From Rhizosaccharibacter radicis (GTDB lineage: Bacteria; Pseudomonadota; Alphaproteobacteria; Acetobacterales; Acetobacteraceae), in contig JAMZEJ010000002.1 of NCBI GenBank assembly GCA_024508355.1, forward strand, positions 62,001-126,000: DNA of 64,000 bases, read 5' to 3'. Shown in pieces: positions 1 through 8,552 of this stretch (position 1 is the stretch's first letter; every line of letters begins with the position of its first letter). The notes below the pieces were generated by a model. The model was not told the origin of the DNA, did no database searches, and was given only the letters and a program-made list of their open reading frames with translations. The translations under genes were made by a program, and so were the position numbers.

Positions 1-64
1 AGTGCTGGTGGTGGTGACGGCGGTGCCGATGATCATGCTGGTCTGGGGGCTGAAAGGGCACTGA
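1..64 (+). CDS. C-terminal end of a membrane protein (partial)
   Basis: Only the last 20 codons are in the window. In the frame starting at position 2 they read VLVVVTAVPMIMLVWGLKGH and end in TGA at 62-64. The hydrophobic run followed by a short basic tail is what the last transmembrane helix of a transporter looks like. The family cannot be told from so little. Its 3' end overlaps the 3' end of the convergent sugar transporter by about 30 bp. Confidence 0.45.
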   Translation, partial: VLVVVTAVPMIMLVWGLKGH

Positions 65-1325
65 CCGCCGGGACCCGGGCGCCCCAGAGCGCGAAAATCC
101 CGATCACCGCGTAGGCCGGCGCCGTCACCAGCCAGAAGCCGATCTGCATGTTCCAGTGCTGCTTCAACAGCACGAACAGCTGCGGCAGCAGGGCGCCGCC
201 GCAGATGCCCATCACCAGCAGCGCGGCTCCCGTCTCGGTGCGAGCGCCCAGCCCCCGGATCGCGAGCGGGAATATCGATGGCCACATCATCGCGTTGGCG
301 AAGCCCAGCAGCGCCACGAACAGCACCGACACCATGCCCGTGGTGAACAGGGCCACGGTGCTGAGCACGATGCCGAGCGCCGCCGAACAGGCCAGATATC
401 GTTCCTGCGACATCAGGCGCGGGATCGCTGCCATGCCCGCGATATAGCCCAGCACCATCGCCGCGAGCGTCAGGGAGGTGAGGAACTTGGTCTGGTCGAG
501 CGACAGGCCGAAGCCACGGCCATAGGTGCCGATCGCGTCGCCCGCCATGACCTCGACCCCGACGTAGAGAAACAGCGCCACCACGCCGAACCAGAGGTTG
601 GACGCCCGCGGCAGCCCGCTCCCGGCGGCTTGCGGAGCGACGGGGGAAACGTGGCCGGCGTTCTGTCGCGCCGGATCGATATCCGGCAGCGATGAGAATT
701 GGAGCGCCAAAGCCGCCAGCAGCAGCAGCACCGCGAGCACGAGATAGGGCAGCTGGACCTGACGGGCGAAACCGTCCAGCAGCGCCTCGCGCGCGGCGGG
801 GTCGGTCGCCGCGGCGATGCGGGCGGCGGCCGCGTTCATGCCGCGCAGCGCCAGCAGACCCAGCACCACCGGCGCCAGCAGCCCCGCGATCTTGTTGCAG
901 ATACCCATCAGCGCGATACGCCGCGCCGCGGTGTCGATCGGCCCCACCACGCTGACATACGGGTTGATCGCGGTCTGCAGCAGCGACAGGGCCGCGCCGA
1001 TCACGAACAGGCCGCCCAGCGCGCCGCCGAACGAGCGGAGCGACACGCATTCCCCGAACGCCGCGGTGCCGGCCGCCATCACCAGCAGCGCCAGCACCAG
1101 CCCGCGCTTCATGCCGGTGCGGCGCAGGATCGCGGCGGAGGGCAGCGCGAACAGCAGGTAGGAGATGTAGAACACCAGCGGCACCAGGAAGCCGCCGGCC
1201 TCGTTCCGCCCGAACGCCACCTGCACGAAGCTGATCAACGGCCCATTCAGCCAGGTGACGAAGCCGATCACGAAGAACAGCGCGCCCACGATCGCCACGG
1301 CGCGCCGGGTTTCGTTCTCGGTCAT
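33..1325 (-). CDS. FucP/NagP-type sugar MFS transporter
   Basis: A 430-residue inner-membrane sugar permease of the FucP/GluP/NagP branch of the major facilitator superfamily. Family signatures are visible: FVTWLNGPL near residue 20, an LQTAINPYVSVVGP stretch after the fourth helix region, and GICNKIAGLLAPV in the fifth. About twelve hydrophobic segments fit the usual length of 400-440 residues. The chosen ATG has AAGGAAGAA seven to nine bases upstream; an upstream in-frame extension is not protein-like. It is divergent from nagB across 571 bp, so GlcNAc or a related amino sugar is the inferred substrate. Glucose, galactose or fucose transport is possible on family grounds. Confidence 0.88.
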   Translation of the reverse strand: MTENETRRAVAIVGALFFVIGFVTWLNGPLISFVQVAFGRNEAGGFLVPLVFYISYLLFALPSAAILRRTGMKRGLVLALLVMAAGTAAFGECVSLRSFGGALGGLFVIGAALSLLQTAINPYVSVVGPIDTAARRIALMGICNKIAGLLAPVVLGLLALRGMNAAAARIAAATDPAAREALLDGFARQVQLPYLVLAVLLLLAALALQFSSLPDIDPARQNAGHVSPVAPQAAGSGLPRASNLWFGVVALFLYVGVEVMAGDAIGTYGRGFGLSLDQTKFLTSLTLAAMVLGYIAGMAAIPRLMSQERYLACSAALGIVLSTVALFTTGMVSVLFVALLGFANAMMWPSIFPLAIRGLGARTETGAALLVMGICGGALLPQLFVLLKQHWNMQIGFWLVTAPAYAVIGIFALWGARVPAVSALSAPRPA

Positions 1326-1896
1326 GATTTCTTCCTTCCCCGTTATGACGAAGCTTGGACCTCCGGCCGCTTCCGGAACAAGCACCGGATGGTGCAGCCC
1401 GCCGGGCGGAGCGGTGGCGGGAAGGACAAGCTCGTTTCCGCCCCGCCGGATCGGCCGCGCTCGATGCGCTGCGTGGTCCGGCGTCTGGGGCCGGCGGCCC
1501 GGGATCGGCGGCCCGGGATTGGCGTCGGTGCCAGGCCGCCGACAGGTCGCAGCAAGCCCGGCCCTTCGAACCGGCCCGGTCAGGTTCCCGCGCCCGGGCG
1601 CGATCCCACGGCAGTCGCCGGGTACCTCGGTGGCCGTGCGACAGCGTCGCGGGAACACCCGCATCCATCTCGCGTCCGGGGATCACGGTATGGGGCCGCC
1701 CCTCGCCACCGCGACGATCCACCGCCCGGACACGGCGTTCAACTCCCCGCCCTTGACCGGATCGCAATCGCGGTCCGACAACCATGGCGGTGGCGGTCTC
1801 GCCGCCGGGCGGAAGGACGATGCCGATGGCGCACTGTTCGGGCCGGAACCGCTGTGCCGACGGCAGCGCCGCAGCCTCGGCGGGGCGGGCTGGCCG
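1326..1896. other. Divergent intergenic region with repeats
   Basis: A 571-bp region between the sugar transporter and nagB with no convincing gene. It holds a perfect 14-bp palindrome CGCGCCCGGGCGCG at 1589-1602 and a tandem 14-bp direct repeat CGGCGGCCCGGGAT at 1492-1519. Both are GC-rich and could be chance or binding sites for a regulator of the amino-sugar genes. No promoter consensus was recognised. Confidence 0.4.
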
Positions 1897-2700
1897 GTGA
1901 AGCTGCTGATCCGACCGGACGCGGACAGCGCCGCCGAGACCGTCGCCGTTCTCGTGTCGGCGCAGCTGCGGGGCAAGCCGGACAGCGTGCTGGGGCTGGC
2001 CACCGGGCGCACCATGGAACGGGTCTACGCGGCACTGGTGCGCGAGCATCGGCGGGGACGGCTCGGCTTCGCCGGCGCCACCAGCTTCAATCTCGACGAA
2101 TATGTCGGGATCGCCCCCGAAGATCCGCGCTCCTACCGCGCCTTCATGGACGCCCACCTGTTCCGTCACGTCGATCTTCCCCCCCACCGGAGGCACCTGC
2201 CGGACGGGATGGCCACGGATCACGCGGCGGAGGGCGCACGCTACGAGGCGCTGATCCGGGCGGCGGGCGGCATCGATCTGCAGTTGCTGGGCATCGGCGG
2301 CACCGGCCATATCGGCTTCAACGAGCCGCTCTCGTCCTTCGCGTCGCGCACCCGGGCGGTGGTGCTCGCTCCCCGCACCAGGCAGCAGAACCGTGGCGAT
2401 TTCGGCGGCGACGCCGACGCGGTGCCGCCGCGCGCGATCACCATGGGCGTCGCCACCATCGGCGAAAGCCGGCGGGCGGTGCTGCTGGCGACGGGCTCCG
2501 CCAAGGCCGAGATCCTGGCGCTGGCGGTGGAAGGGCCGATCACCGCGTCCATCAGCGCCACTGCCCTGCAGATGCATCCCGACTGCCTGGTGATCGCCGA
2601 CGAGGACGCCGCCGGCCGGCTGCGCGGACGCTCGTACTACGACCATCTGGCGCGTCATGATCCGGAACTGGCGATGCTGTCCGGGGATGCCGGCGGTTGA
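1897..2700 (+). CDS. nagB: Glucosamine-6-phosphate deaminase
   Basis: Converts glucosamine-6-phosphate to fructose-6-phosphate and ammonia, the last dedicated step of GlcNAc catabolism. From the GTG at 1897 it is 267 residues, matching E. coli NagB (266). Visible motifs are GLATGRT (33-39, phosphate loop), SFNLDEYVG (63-71, with D67 at the position of the general base D72) and GTGHIGFNEP (135-144, with H138 equivalent to H143). The Asp that precedes this His in E. coli is Thr here, as in several other NagB proteins. The reading frame is open far upstream, but homology begins at VKLLIRPDADSAAE, which fixes the GTG start. A short GC hairpin (CGGCGG/CCGCCG, 2691-2706) spans the stop codon. Confidence 0.93.
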   Translation: MKLLIRPDADSAAETVAVLVSAQLRGKPDSVLGLATGRTMERVYAALVREHRRGRLGFAGATSFNLDEYVGIAPEDPRSYRAFMDAHLFRHVDLPPHRRHLPDGMATDHAAEGARYEALIRAAGGIDLQLLGIGGTGHIGFNEPLSSFASRTRAVVLAPRTRQQNRGDFGGDADAVPPRAITMGVATIGESRRAVLLATGSAKAEILALAVEGPITASISATALQMHPDCLVIADEDAAGRLRGRSYYDHLARHDPELAMLSGDAGG

Positions 2701-3238
2701 CCGCCGTTCCCGAAGCCGACGGCGCGAACCATTCCGACGAGGCCCAGATCGCCGCTGCCGCGCTCGACCCGCACGGGCTCGACGAACGCCGGCCCGGACC
2801 AGGGCCCAGCCGCATCCGCCCGGTGAAGGGTCGCCATCCAGGCGGCCCGGCGACCGCGAAGCCGGTCGTCCGCGTGATCTGGAACCGGGCCACGAGCGGT
2901 CGCCCCCGGGCGTTGCGGATGGCTTCGGGAGCCGGCTTCGTTCACCGATCTCGTCGCCGGGCATATCCCGCGCCCACCGCCCCGGACCTCACCGGCGTGA
3001 TGCCCGGCAGCCGGCGCGCCAGGAACGGGTTCCCCCCGACAGCCCGGACGTCTCACGTTCCGGTCCCGCCATCGTTCCGGGGTAGCCCATCGCCGATCCC
3101 GGCGCTTCCCACGGCTCCACCATCCGTTCGATCCCGCGACCTGTCCGGCCCGGGCCGAAGGGCCGCGCCGATGGTCCTTCCCTCCGCGTGTGGGAACGCG
3201 GACCCGCCGCATCCCCGCCCTAGACGGAGAGTTCCGCC
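2701..3238. other. Intergenic region, no gene seen
   Basis: A 538-bp stretch. Open frames on both strands are low-complexity Arg/Pro/Gly products of high GC, with no recognisable domain. The end of the region carries GGAG eight bases before the ATG of the next gene. Confidence 0.5.
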
Positions 3239-4219
3239 ATGTTCGATGCCCTGCTGATCGAGAAGACCGGGGAGCGGCAATCCGTTTCGCTCGCCTCGCT
3301 GGACGACGACGCCCTGCCGGCGGGCGACGTGCTGGTGCGGGTGGATTGGTCCACCCTCAACTACAAGGATGCGCTGGCCATCACCGGGCGGGGGCCGATC
3401 GTGCGGCAGTTCCCGCTGGTGCCCGGCATCGATCTGGCGGGCGAGGTCGTCGAGAGCGCCGACGGCCGCTTCCGGACGGGCGACCGGGTGCTGCTGAACG
3501 GCTACGGGGTGGGCGAGCGCCATTGGGGCGGCCTGGCCGGGCGGGCGCGGGTATCGGCCGACTGGCTGGTGCCGCTGCCGGGCGCGTTCGACGCGAAACG
3601 GGCGATGGCGCTGGGCACCGCGGGCTTCACCGCCATGCTGTGCGTGGACGCGCTGGAGCGGGCGGGACTGACGCCGGACAAGGGACCGGTGCTCGTGACG
3701 GGTGCCGCGGGAGGCGTCGGCGGGATCGCGCTGATGCTGCTGCACCGGCTGGGATACGCGCCGGTGGCGATGACGGGCCGACCGGAGGAAGCCGACTATC
3801 TGCGCGGCCTGGGGGCGAGCGAGATCGTGGGCCGCGACGCGTTCGCGATGCCTGGACCGCCGCTCGGCAAGGCGCGATGGGCGGGTGCGATCGACGTCGC
3901 GGGCGGCGCGGTGCTGGCGGGCATCTGCGGCACCCTGATGCCGCGCGCGGCGGTGGCGGCCTGCGGCCTCGCGGCCGGCATGGATCTGCCCGTCACCGTG
4001 GCGCCCTTCATCCTGCGCGGGATCAGCCTGCTCGGCATCGACAGCGTATCCTGTCCGATGCCGGACCGGCAGCGCGCCTGGCAAAGGCTGGCGGAGCTGG
4101 TCGACACCGCGCTCCTCGACGGCATGACCCGCGAGATCGCGCTGGCCGACGCCATCCAGGCGGCGGGTGCGCTGCTCGATGGCGGCGTGCGCGGGCGGCT
4201 GGTGGTGCGGACGGGCTGA
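3239..4219 (+). CDS. acuI: NADPH-dependent medium-chain reductase, AcuI/YhdH type
   Basis: A 326-residue zinc-independent medium-chain dehydrogenase/reductase of the YhdH/AcuI family. Characterised members reduce acrylyl-CoA to propionyl-CoA with NADPH. Evidence: STLNYKDALAITGRGP and VPGIDLAGEV in the GroES-like half, LGTAGFTAML at the hinge, and the Rossmann loop TGAAGGVGG (about residue 158) followed by AMTGRPEEADYLRGLGA. Length is normal for the family (about 325). GGAG lies eight bases before the ATG. It appears monocistronic. Its true substrate could be another enoyl-CoA or quinone. Confidence 0.85.
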   Translation: MFDALLIEKTGERQSVSLASLDDDALPAGDVLVRVDWSTLNYKDALAITGRGPIVRQFPLVPGIDLAGEVVESADGRFRTGDRVLLNGYGVGERHWGGLAGRARVSADWLVPLPGAFDAKRAMALGTAGFTAMLCVDALERAGLTPDKGPVLVTGAAGGVGGIALMLLHRLGYAPVAMTGRPEEADYLRGLGASEIVGRDAFAMPGPPLGKARWAGAIDVAGGAVLAGICGTLMPRAAVAACGLAAGMDLPVTVAPFILRGISLLGIDSVSCPMPDRQRAWQRLAELVDTALLDGMTREIALADAIQAAGALLDGGVRGRLVVRTG

Positions 4220-4426
4220 GACGCGCTCCCGGCCGGTTTTCCATCTGGAAGCGCCCGACGCCGCGCCGTCGCAGGGGATGACGCGCATGGACCGGCCCCG
4301 GGGCAGCGATGTTCGGGAAGCTTCGCGCGGGGACGAGGCCGATGCGCGTGACGATCCCGCCCGCGCGCTCCCGAAAGGACCACGAAGGAATCCCGAGCGG
4401 CGGGCGTGCGACACTCAAGTTGCTCC

Positions 4427-5392
4427 TCACTCCGGGAGGGCGGCCACCATGCGCGCGAGCGCGTCCCGGTCGGAGGCCGCGGCCGGGGTGAACACCAGCA
4501 TGGACAATCCTTCCGCGCCCACCACGTCGAACGTCGCATAGTCGAGCCGCAAGCGGCCCCCCACCGGATGCACGAGTTCCTTGCGGCCGACACCGTGCCA
4601 GCCGACGGCGATCTGCGGCCACAAGCGGCGGAAATCCGGATCCAGATCCTGCAGTTCCGCCGCCAGCACGGCCTGCGGCGACGCCGGACCCGCACGCGCC
4701 ACGTCGACCCGGAACGCTCCCAGCAGGAACCGGGCGGTTTGTTCCCAGTCCACCAGATGCTGCCGCGCCCCACCCAGGAAGAAACGCCGCAGCAGGTTGC
4801 GGTGGGCGGGGTCCGTCGCGCCGTAATCGCCCCACAGGGCCACCGCGGGACGGTTCCACGCCACCACGTCCCACAGCGCGTTCTTCACCAGCGCGGGCGT
4901 GTCGGGCATCGCATCCATCACCCGCTGCACCACGGGGGCGACCGGCGGGGGCATCTCGGGCGGGCGCAGCGGTGGCGCGCGGTGGCGGCCCAACAGAAAC
5001 AGCATCTCGCGGTCGGCGCCCCCGAGCGACAGGGCCGCGCACAACCGTTCCAGCACCTCGTCCGAGGGCGGACCGCCGCGGTTCTGTTCGAGCCAGGTGT
5101 ACCAGACCACGCTCACGCCAGCCCTGGCCGCGACGTCTTCCCGGCGCAGCCCCGGCGTGCGGCGCCGGGTGCCGCGATCCGGCGCCGGCGGCAGCCGCCG
5201 ACGATGCTCGCGAAGAAAAGCGCCCAGGGTTAGGCCCAGGATGGGGCCCGGGGCGGGGCGCGACTTGGGGCCCCGCGACGGGCCGGGCGGCCGGCCGGAC
5301 GGCTGGCCCGGGGATCGGTCCGGCGGAGCGCTCGCATCTTGACCGGCGAAGGCGCGCGGCGGCGGAGGCGTCAGGAGGCCGTCATCGCTCAT
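4427..5392 (-). CDS. XRE/MmyB-type helix-turn-helix regulator
   Basis: A 321-residue transcription factor. The helix-turn-helix reads RRRTPGLRREDVAARAGVS followed by VVWYTWLEQ, typical of the XRE subgroup. It is followed by a MmyB-like ligand-binding domain (DTPALVKNALWDVVAWNRPA, then a C-terminal GAEGLSMLVFTP strand), thought to bind fatty acids or similar small molecules. The first 60 or so residues are an unusual Pro/Arg/Gly-rich extension; most relatives begin directly at the LGAFLREHR helix, but no in-frame ATG, GTG or TTG lies there. The start at MSDDG is therefore a default choice; a second ATG lies four codons upstream. No strong Shine-Dalgarno is visible. Target genes are unknown. 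Confidence 0.82.
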   Translation of the reverse strand: MSDDGLLTPPPPRAFAGQDASAPPDRSPGQPSGRPPGPSRGPKSRPAPGPILGLTLGAFLREHRRRLPPAPDRGTRRRTPGLRREDVAARAGVSVVWYTWLEQNRGGPPSDEVLERLCAALSLGGADREMLFLLGRHRAPPLRPPEMPPPVAPVVQRVMDAMPDTPALVKNALWDVVAWNRPAVALWGDYGATDPAHRNLLRRFFLGGARQHLVDWEQTARFLLGAFRVDVARAGPASPQAVLAAELQDLDPDFRRLWPQIAVGWHGVGRKELVHPVGGRLRLDYATFDVVGAEGLSMLVFTPAAASDRDALARMVAALPE

Positions 5393-5856
5393 GGGGCGAA
5401 CCATGCCTCGGGCGCCGCAGTTGCGGAAGGTCGTTCCGCGCGGCAGGACCGGCGGCGGGCGCAGCACCCTTTGCCCCGCCCGGGATGGCGTCGCGCGGAT
5501 GGCCGGTCGAAACCGCCGCCACCGCCATCGTCCCCGCTACCGGGCCGCCCCCACCCGCCCTTCCCGACCGCGCGCAGCCATCGCGCCGGTGCGCGGCGAA
5601 CGGAGACGGCTCGATCCCTGAACCGCGGCGCCTCGCCCGGATCAACCCGACCGGATCGGCGACCGCGGTGCTTCCGCGTCGGGGCCGCGGCGTGGGCGGA
5701 GCCGACCGCCAGGGCGCAGACCCGTGCGGGACGCCGCGAAGCACGGCCGGCTGGCGGCCGGACGATCCTGCCGTCCGGACGTGGTTATCGCCGCAACGCC
5801 CACATCCTTATCCGCAGACTTGTCCCCGATCCTGTGGATAAAGGTCCGGGCCCGCA
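5393..5856. other. Intergenic region, no gene seen
   Basis: A 464-bp region between the divergent start of the MmyB-type regulator and the 3' end of the GIN-domain gene. Open frames are low-complexity Arg/Pro/Ala. The only clear structure is the pair of DnaA-box-like elements listed separately near its right end. Confidence 0.5.
5808..5841. promoter_or_regulatory. Inverted pair of DnaA-box-like sequences
   Basis: TTATCCGCA (5808-5816) and TGTGGATAA (5833-5841) face each other. The second is the exact complement of the DnaA box TTATCCACA, and the first differs from that box by one base. Extended, the arms CCTTATCCGCAG and CTGTGGATAAAG match at 10 of 12 positions, so the RNA could also fold. 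The element sits just downstream of the stop codon of the GIN-domain gene and might simply be its terminator hairpin. Either role is inference. Confidence 0.4.
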
Positions 5857-6654
5857 TCAGGGGGCCACGGATACCGAGCCGAGGCCGCTTTGCTCGCGGT
5901 GGAGCTGCCCGGTGACCCGCGCGAAACGCACCGACACGGCGCCGGACACGTCGGTGTCCGCATCGCCCACCGTGGCCACGACGCGCACCCGGCCGACACC
6001 GGAGGCGTCGATCTTGGCGTGGGCCACGGTGCCAGAACCGACCTCGACCTGGCCGCTCCCGCTGAGCGACAGGTCGAAGCGGCTCAGATCCACCTGGTCC
6101 AGGGTCGTCCTGCCACTGCCGGACATCACGATGGAGGCGTTGCCGGTCAGCTTCTGGAGCGACAGATCGACCTGGCCGGAAAGCTCGGCATCGAGGCCGT
6201 CGACATGCTCGTCGCGGATCACCACCGCGCCGCCACCGTCCAGGGACAGCGGACCGCCCACGTCGCCGATGTCGTAGCGGCCGGTGCCGGACTCGGCGAT
6301 GGCGAGCGCCATGCGCGTCGGCACCGTCACCGTGATGTCGAGTGTCGGGCTGAAGGAGGTCTGCCCGTCCGGACGCCAGCAGCGGGGTGCCGGCACGTCG
6401 ATGCGCGCGACCCCATCGGCACGGAAGCGGAGCTGATCCAGCTCCGCCGGGTTGTCGGCCCGGGCCAGCACGCGCACGGACTCATGGGCGGTCGGGTCCG
6501 GGCGGATCGTCACGCTGCGGGCACAAGGGCCGGAGATCTGGAGGGAACGCCCCGACAGGGTTTCCATGCGGTCCGCCGACCAGGCGGGCGTCGGGGCTAC
6601 CGGCACGGCGAACAGCACCAGCAGCGGGAGGGGGATCAGAACGAAGCGGATCAT
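5857..6654 (-). CDS. Secreted GIN-domain (DUF2807) protein
   Basis: A 265-residue protein with a signal peptide (hydrophobic MIRFVLIPLPLLVLFAVPV, likely cleavage after AWS near residue 27). After it come repeated beta-strand units such as GTGRYDIGDVGGPLSLDGGG, LSGQVDLSLQKLTGNASIVMS and LSLSGSGQVEVGSGTVAHAKIDASG. This ladder of G/S-D-V/L strands is typical of the putative auto-transporter adhesin head GIN domain (DUF2807), which forms a right-handed beta-helix-like fold. Function in this family is undefined; a periplasmic or surface location is inferred. GAGG lies about nine bases before the ATG. It is transcribed in the same direction as crcB, 191 bp away. Confidence 0.8.
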   Translation of the reverse strand: MIRFVLIPLPLLVLFAVPVAPTPAWSADRMETLSGRSLQISGPCARSVTIRPDPTAHESVRVLARADNPAELDQLRFRADGVARIDVPAPRCWRPDGQTSFSPTLDITVTVPTRMALAIAESGTGRYDIGDVGGPLSLDGGGAVVIRDEHVDGLDAELSGQVDLSLQKLTGNASIVMSGSGRTTLDQVDLSRFDLSLSGSGQVEVGSGTVAHAKIDASGVGRVRVVATVGDADTDVSGAVSVRFARVTGQLHREQSGLGSVSVAP

Positions 6655-6845
6655 CGGGTCGGGCCTCGGCGGGTTTGCTTTGGGCCTCCTCTGCAGCGGT
6701 CGTGCCACCTCCGACACGAGTATCGGCGCGGGTTCTCGCGCCCCAGCACAGTGCGAGACACCAAGGATTGGCGACGGACGCCAATCCTGGAGGAGCTCGC
6801 CAGAACCCGGAAAAGCCGGGCAGCGCAGATTCGCGGGCACCGGGA

Positions 6846-7229
6846 TCACCGGGCCGCGGCAGCCGCCCCATACCCAAGCGCGGCGGCGGCCACGCACAGC
6901 AGCACGGACAACAGCACGTTGCCGAGCGCCTGCCACGGCCGTCCGTCCCGCAGCAGCTCCAGCGTTTGCAGGCTGAAGGACGAGAAGGTGGTGAAGCCGC
7001 CGCACAGCCCGACCATCACGAAGGTCCGCCATTCGCTCGACGCCGCGAAGCGTCCGTCCGACGCGGTCAGCATCCCGAAGAAGCCGATCACGAACGACCC
7101 GACCACGTTGATCAGGATGGTGCCCCAGGGAAAGCCCGGTCCGGTGAGCGCCAGCATGGTGCTGCCGACCCAGGCGCGCAGCACGCTGCCGGTGGCCCCA
7201 CCCGCGGCGACGAGCAGGTAGAGCCTCAT
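6846..7229 (-). CDS. crcB: Fluoride ion channel CrcB/Fluc
   Basis: A 127-residue inner-membrane fluoride exporter with four hydrophobic segments. Family signatures: AAGGATGSVLRAWVG at the N-terminus, WGTILINVVGSFVIGFFG in helix 2 (with the conserved Asn of the pore), and VGLCGGFTTFSSF in helix 3, whose TTFSSF motif carries the phenylalanines that line the fluoride pathway. It acts as an antiparallel dimer. There is no Shine-Dalgarno directly before its ATG. That ATG instead overlaps the TGA of a short leader ORF, so translation is probably coupled to it. A fluoride riboswitch lies about 90 bases upstream on the same strand. Confidence 0.95.
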   Translation of the reverse strand: MRLYLLVAAGGATGSVLRAWVGSTMLALTGPGFPWGTILINVVGSFVIGFFGMLTASDGRFAASSEWRTFVMVGLCGGFTTFSSFSLQTLELLRDGRPWQALGNVLLSVLLCVAAAALGYGAAAAAR

Positions 7230-7276
7230 GGGCGACGCCACGCGCCGGCCGGCGAAGCGGTGAGAGGAAAGGCCAT
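7226..7276 (-). CDS. Leader ORF (16 codons) coupled to crcB
   Basis: It begins with ATG at 7276 and reads MAFPLTASPAGAWRRP. Its TGA (7228-7226) overlaps the ATG of crcB (7229-7227) as ATGA. A strong Shine-Dalgarno, AAGGGAG at 7285-7291, lies eight bases before the leader ATG, whereas crcB has none of its own. The natural reading is that ribosomes load at the leader and reinitiate at crcB. The peptide itself shows no recognised motif and may have no function beyond coupling. Confidence 0.55.
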   Translation of the reverse strand: MAFPLTASPAGAWRRP

Positions 7277-7320
7277 GGCACAGGCTCCCTTGTTCCGGCG
7301 CGTGGAGGCGCCGGGTCCAA

Positions 7321-7370
7321 ACAGGAGTCATCAGCCCACGGCGGGCGGTTGAAGGGGGAACCCCATCCCC
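7321..7370 (-). promoter_or_regulatory. Fluoride riboswitch (crcB motif)
   Basis: On the minus strand the RNA begins GGGGAUGGGGUUCCCC at 7370. It follows the class layout: P1 GGGG/CCCC closing an AUGGGGUU loop, then AACCGCCC...GGGCUGAUGACUCCU. P2 pairs GCCC (7343-7346) with GGGC (7333-7336), and the conserved CUGAUG follows directly. The pseudoknot pairs loop bases GGGGUU with GACUCC (7324-7329), with wobble pairs. A second hairpin, CCGGCGC/GCGCCGG (7295-7314), lies between the aptamer and the leader ribosome-binding site. Binding of fluoride is known to switch on the downstream exporter, here crcB. Confidence 0.92.
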
Positions 7371-7491
7371 TGGCACTTGAGGCAGGCTGGCATCCGGCGG
7401 CGCCGCGCTCAAGAGCCGATCCCCGCGCGCCCGCCCGGAAGCGCGGACCCGGATTGGAACGCAGGCGAATCAGGCGCAGACTCCCGGGAAG

Positions 7492-8535
7492 ATGGACCAG
7501 CGACATCATCCGGCAAGGGACATGGACCTCGGCGCCGCCTCGAGCGGACAGGTGTGGGCGTTGTACGGTTCGGAATCCGTCGGCCTCGCCGATGCGAGCT
7601 CGGCGCAGGTCGCGGCGCATCTGGAACAAGCGAGGCAGAACGGCGGCACCGAATGGCTGTGGCTGCATCTCGACGCGGTGGCGACCGGCGTGGCGCACCG
7701 GATCGAGGCCGTTTCATGGCTGCCGGAGGACGCGGCGGAAACCCTGCTGCGTCCGGACAAGGACATGCGGCTGGGCGTCACCGATGGCATCGTGCACGGC
7801 ACGCTTCCCGCCTTGCAGGCCGCGAGCGACGGCGAGGAGCCGGAGGTGGTGCCCTGGCATTTCGCGCTCCGTCCGGACACGCTGATCACCACCCGGCGCC
7901 GTCCGACACCGGGACTGTTCGCGCTGCGCCAGTCGATCGGCCGCGCCGGTACGGGGCCCGCCCCGGAGTTTCCCGCCGAGGTGATCGACCGCGCCCTGCT
8001 GGGCTTCGCCAACGAGCTCCGGCGCATGATCGCGACGCTGGATCTCGAGCTGGATGCGGTGGAGGACGCGCTGCTGCAACCGGATCTGGGGAGTGCTACC
8101 CGGCAGCTCGGCGGCGAACTCGGCCGGGCGCGACGCTTCGCCACCGTGCTGCGCCGGGCGATCGGCCCGTTGGACCGGGTGATCCACGACGACGACCTCG
8201 AGCTTCCGGCCTGGGCGGCGGAGATCCTGCTGGATCGTGCCCGCCCGGCCGTGCGCAGCGTGATGGACGACCTGCTGGCGCTGCAGGATCGCGCGCGCTC
8301 GCTACAGGACGAGCTGGCCTCGCGTCAGGCGGAAGAAACCAACCGGCGGCTCTATCTGGTGTCGATCATGACCACGCTGATGCTGCCCGCCACCGTGGTG
8401 ACGGGCTTCTTCGGCATGAACACGGGCGGCATGTTCCTGTCGAGCCTGCCCCACGGCACCGCGCTGGCCGGCACGGTGTGCCTCCTGTTCATGGCCCTGA
8501 CCTGGCTGCTGTTGAAGCGCCTGCGGTTGCTGTAG
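7492..8535 (+). CDS. CorA/ZntB-family divalent metal transporter
   Basis: A 347-residue member of the CorA superfamily. It has a long cytoplasmic alpha/beta and coiled-helix domain (roughly 1-280), then two C-terminal transmembrane helices (LYLVSIMTTLMLPATVVTGF and GTVCLLFMALTWLLL) joined by the signature loop GMNTGG. The GMN motif forms the pore mouth of the pentamer. The sequence around it resembles ZntB zinc carriers as much as CorA magnesium channels, so the ion is left open. The first ATG is used here; a second one ten codons on, with AAGGGA just before it, is possible. The gene diverges from the fluoride-regulated crcB transcript, and no functional link is implied. Confidence 0.88.
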   Translation: MDQRHHPARDMDLGAASSGQVWALYGSESVGLADASSAQVAAHLEQARQNGGTEWLWLHLDAVATGVAHRIEAVSWLPEDAAETLLRPDKDMRLGVTDGIVHGTLPALQAASDGEEPEVVPWHFALRPDTLITTRRRPTPGLFALRQSIGRAGTGPAPEFPAEVIDRALLGFANELRRMIATLDLELDAVEDALLQPDLGSATRQLGGELGRARRFATVLRRAIGPLDRVIHDDDLELPAWAAEILLDRARPAVRSVMDDLLALQDRARSLQDELASRQAEETNRRLYLVSIMTTLMLPATVVTGFFGMNTGGMFLSSLPHGTALAGTVCLLFMALTWLLLKRLRLL

Positions 8536-8552
8536 CGCGATCGTGGCCCGGT

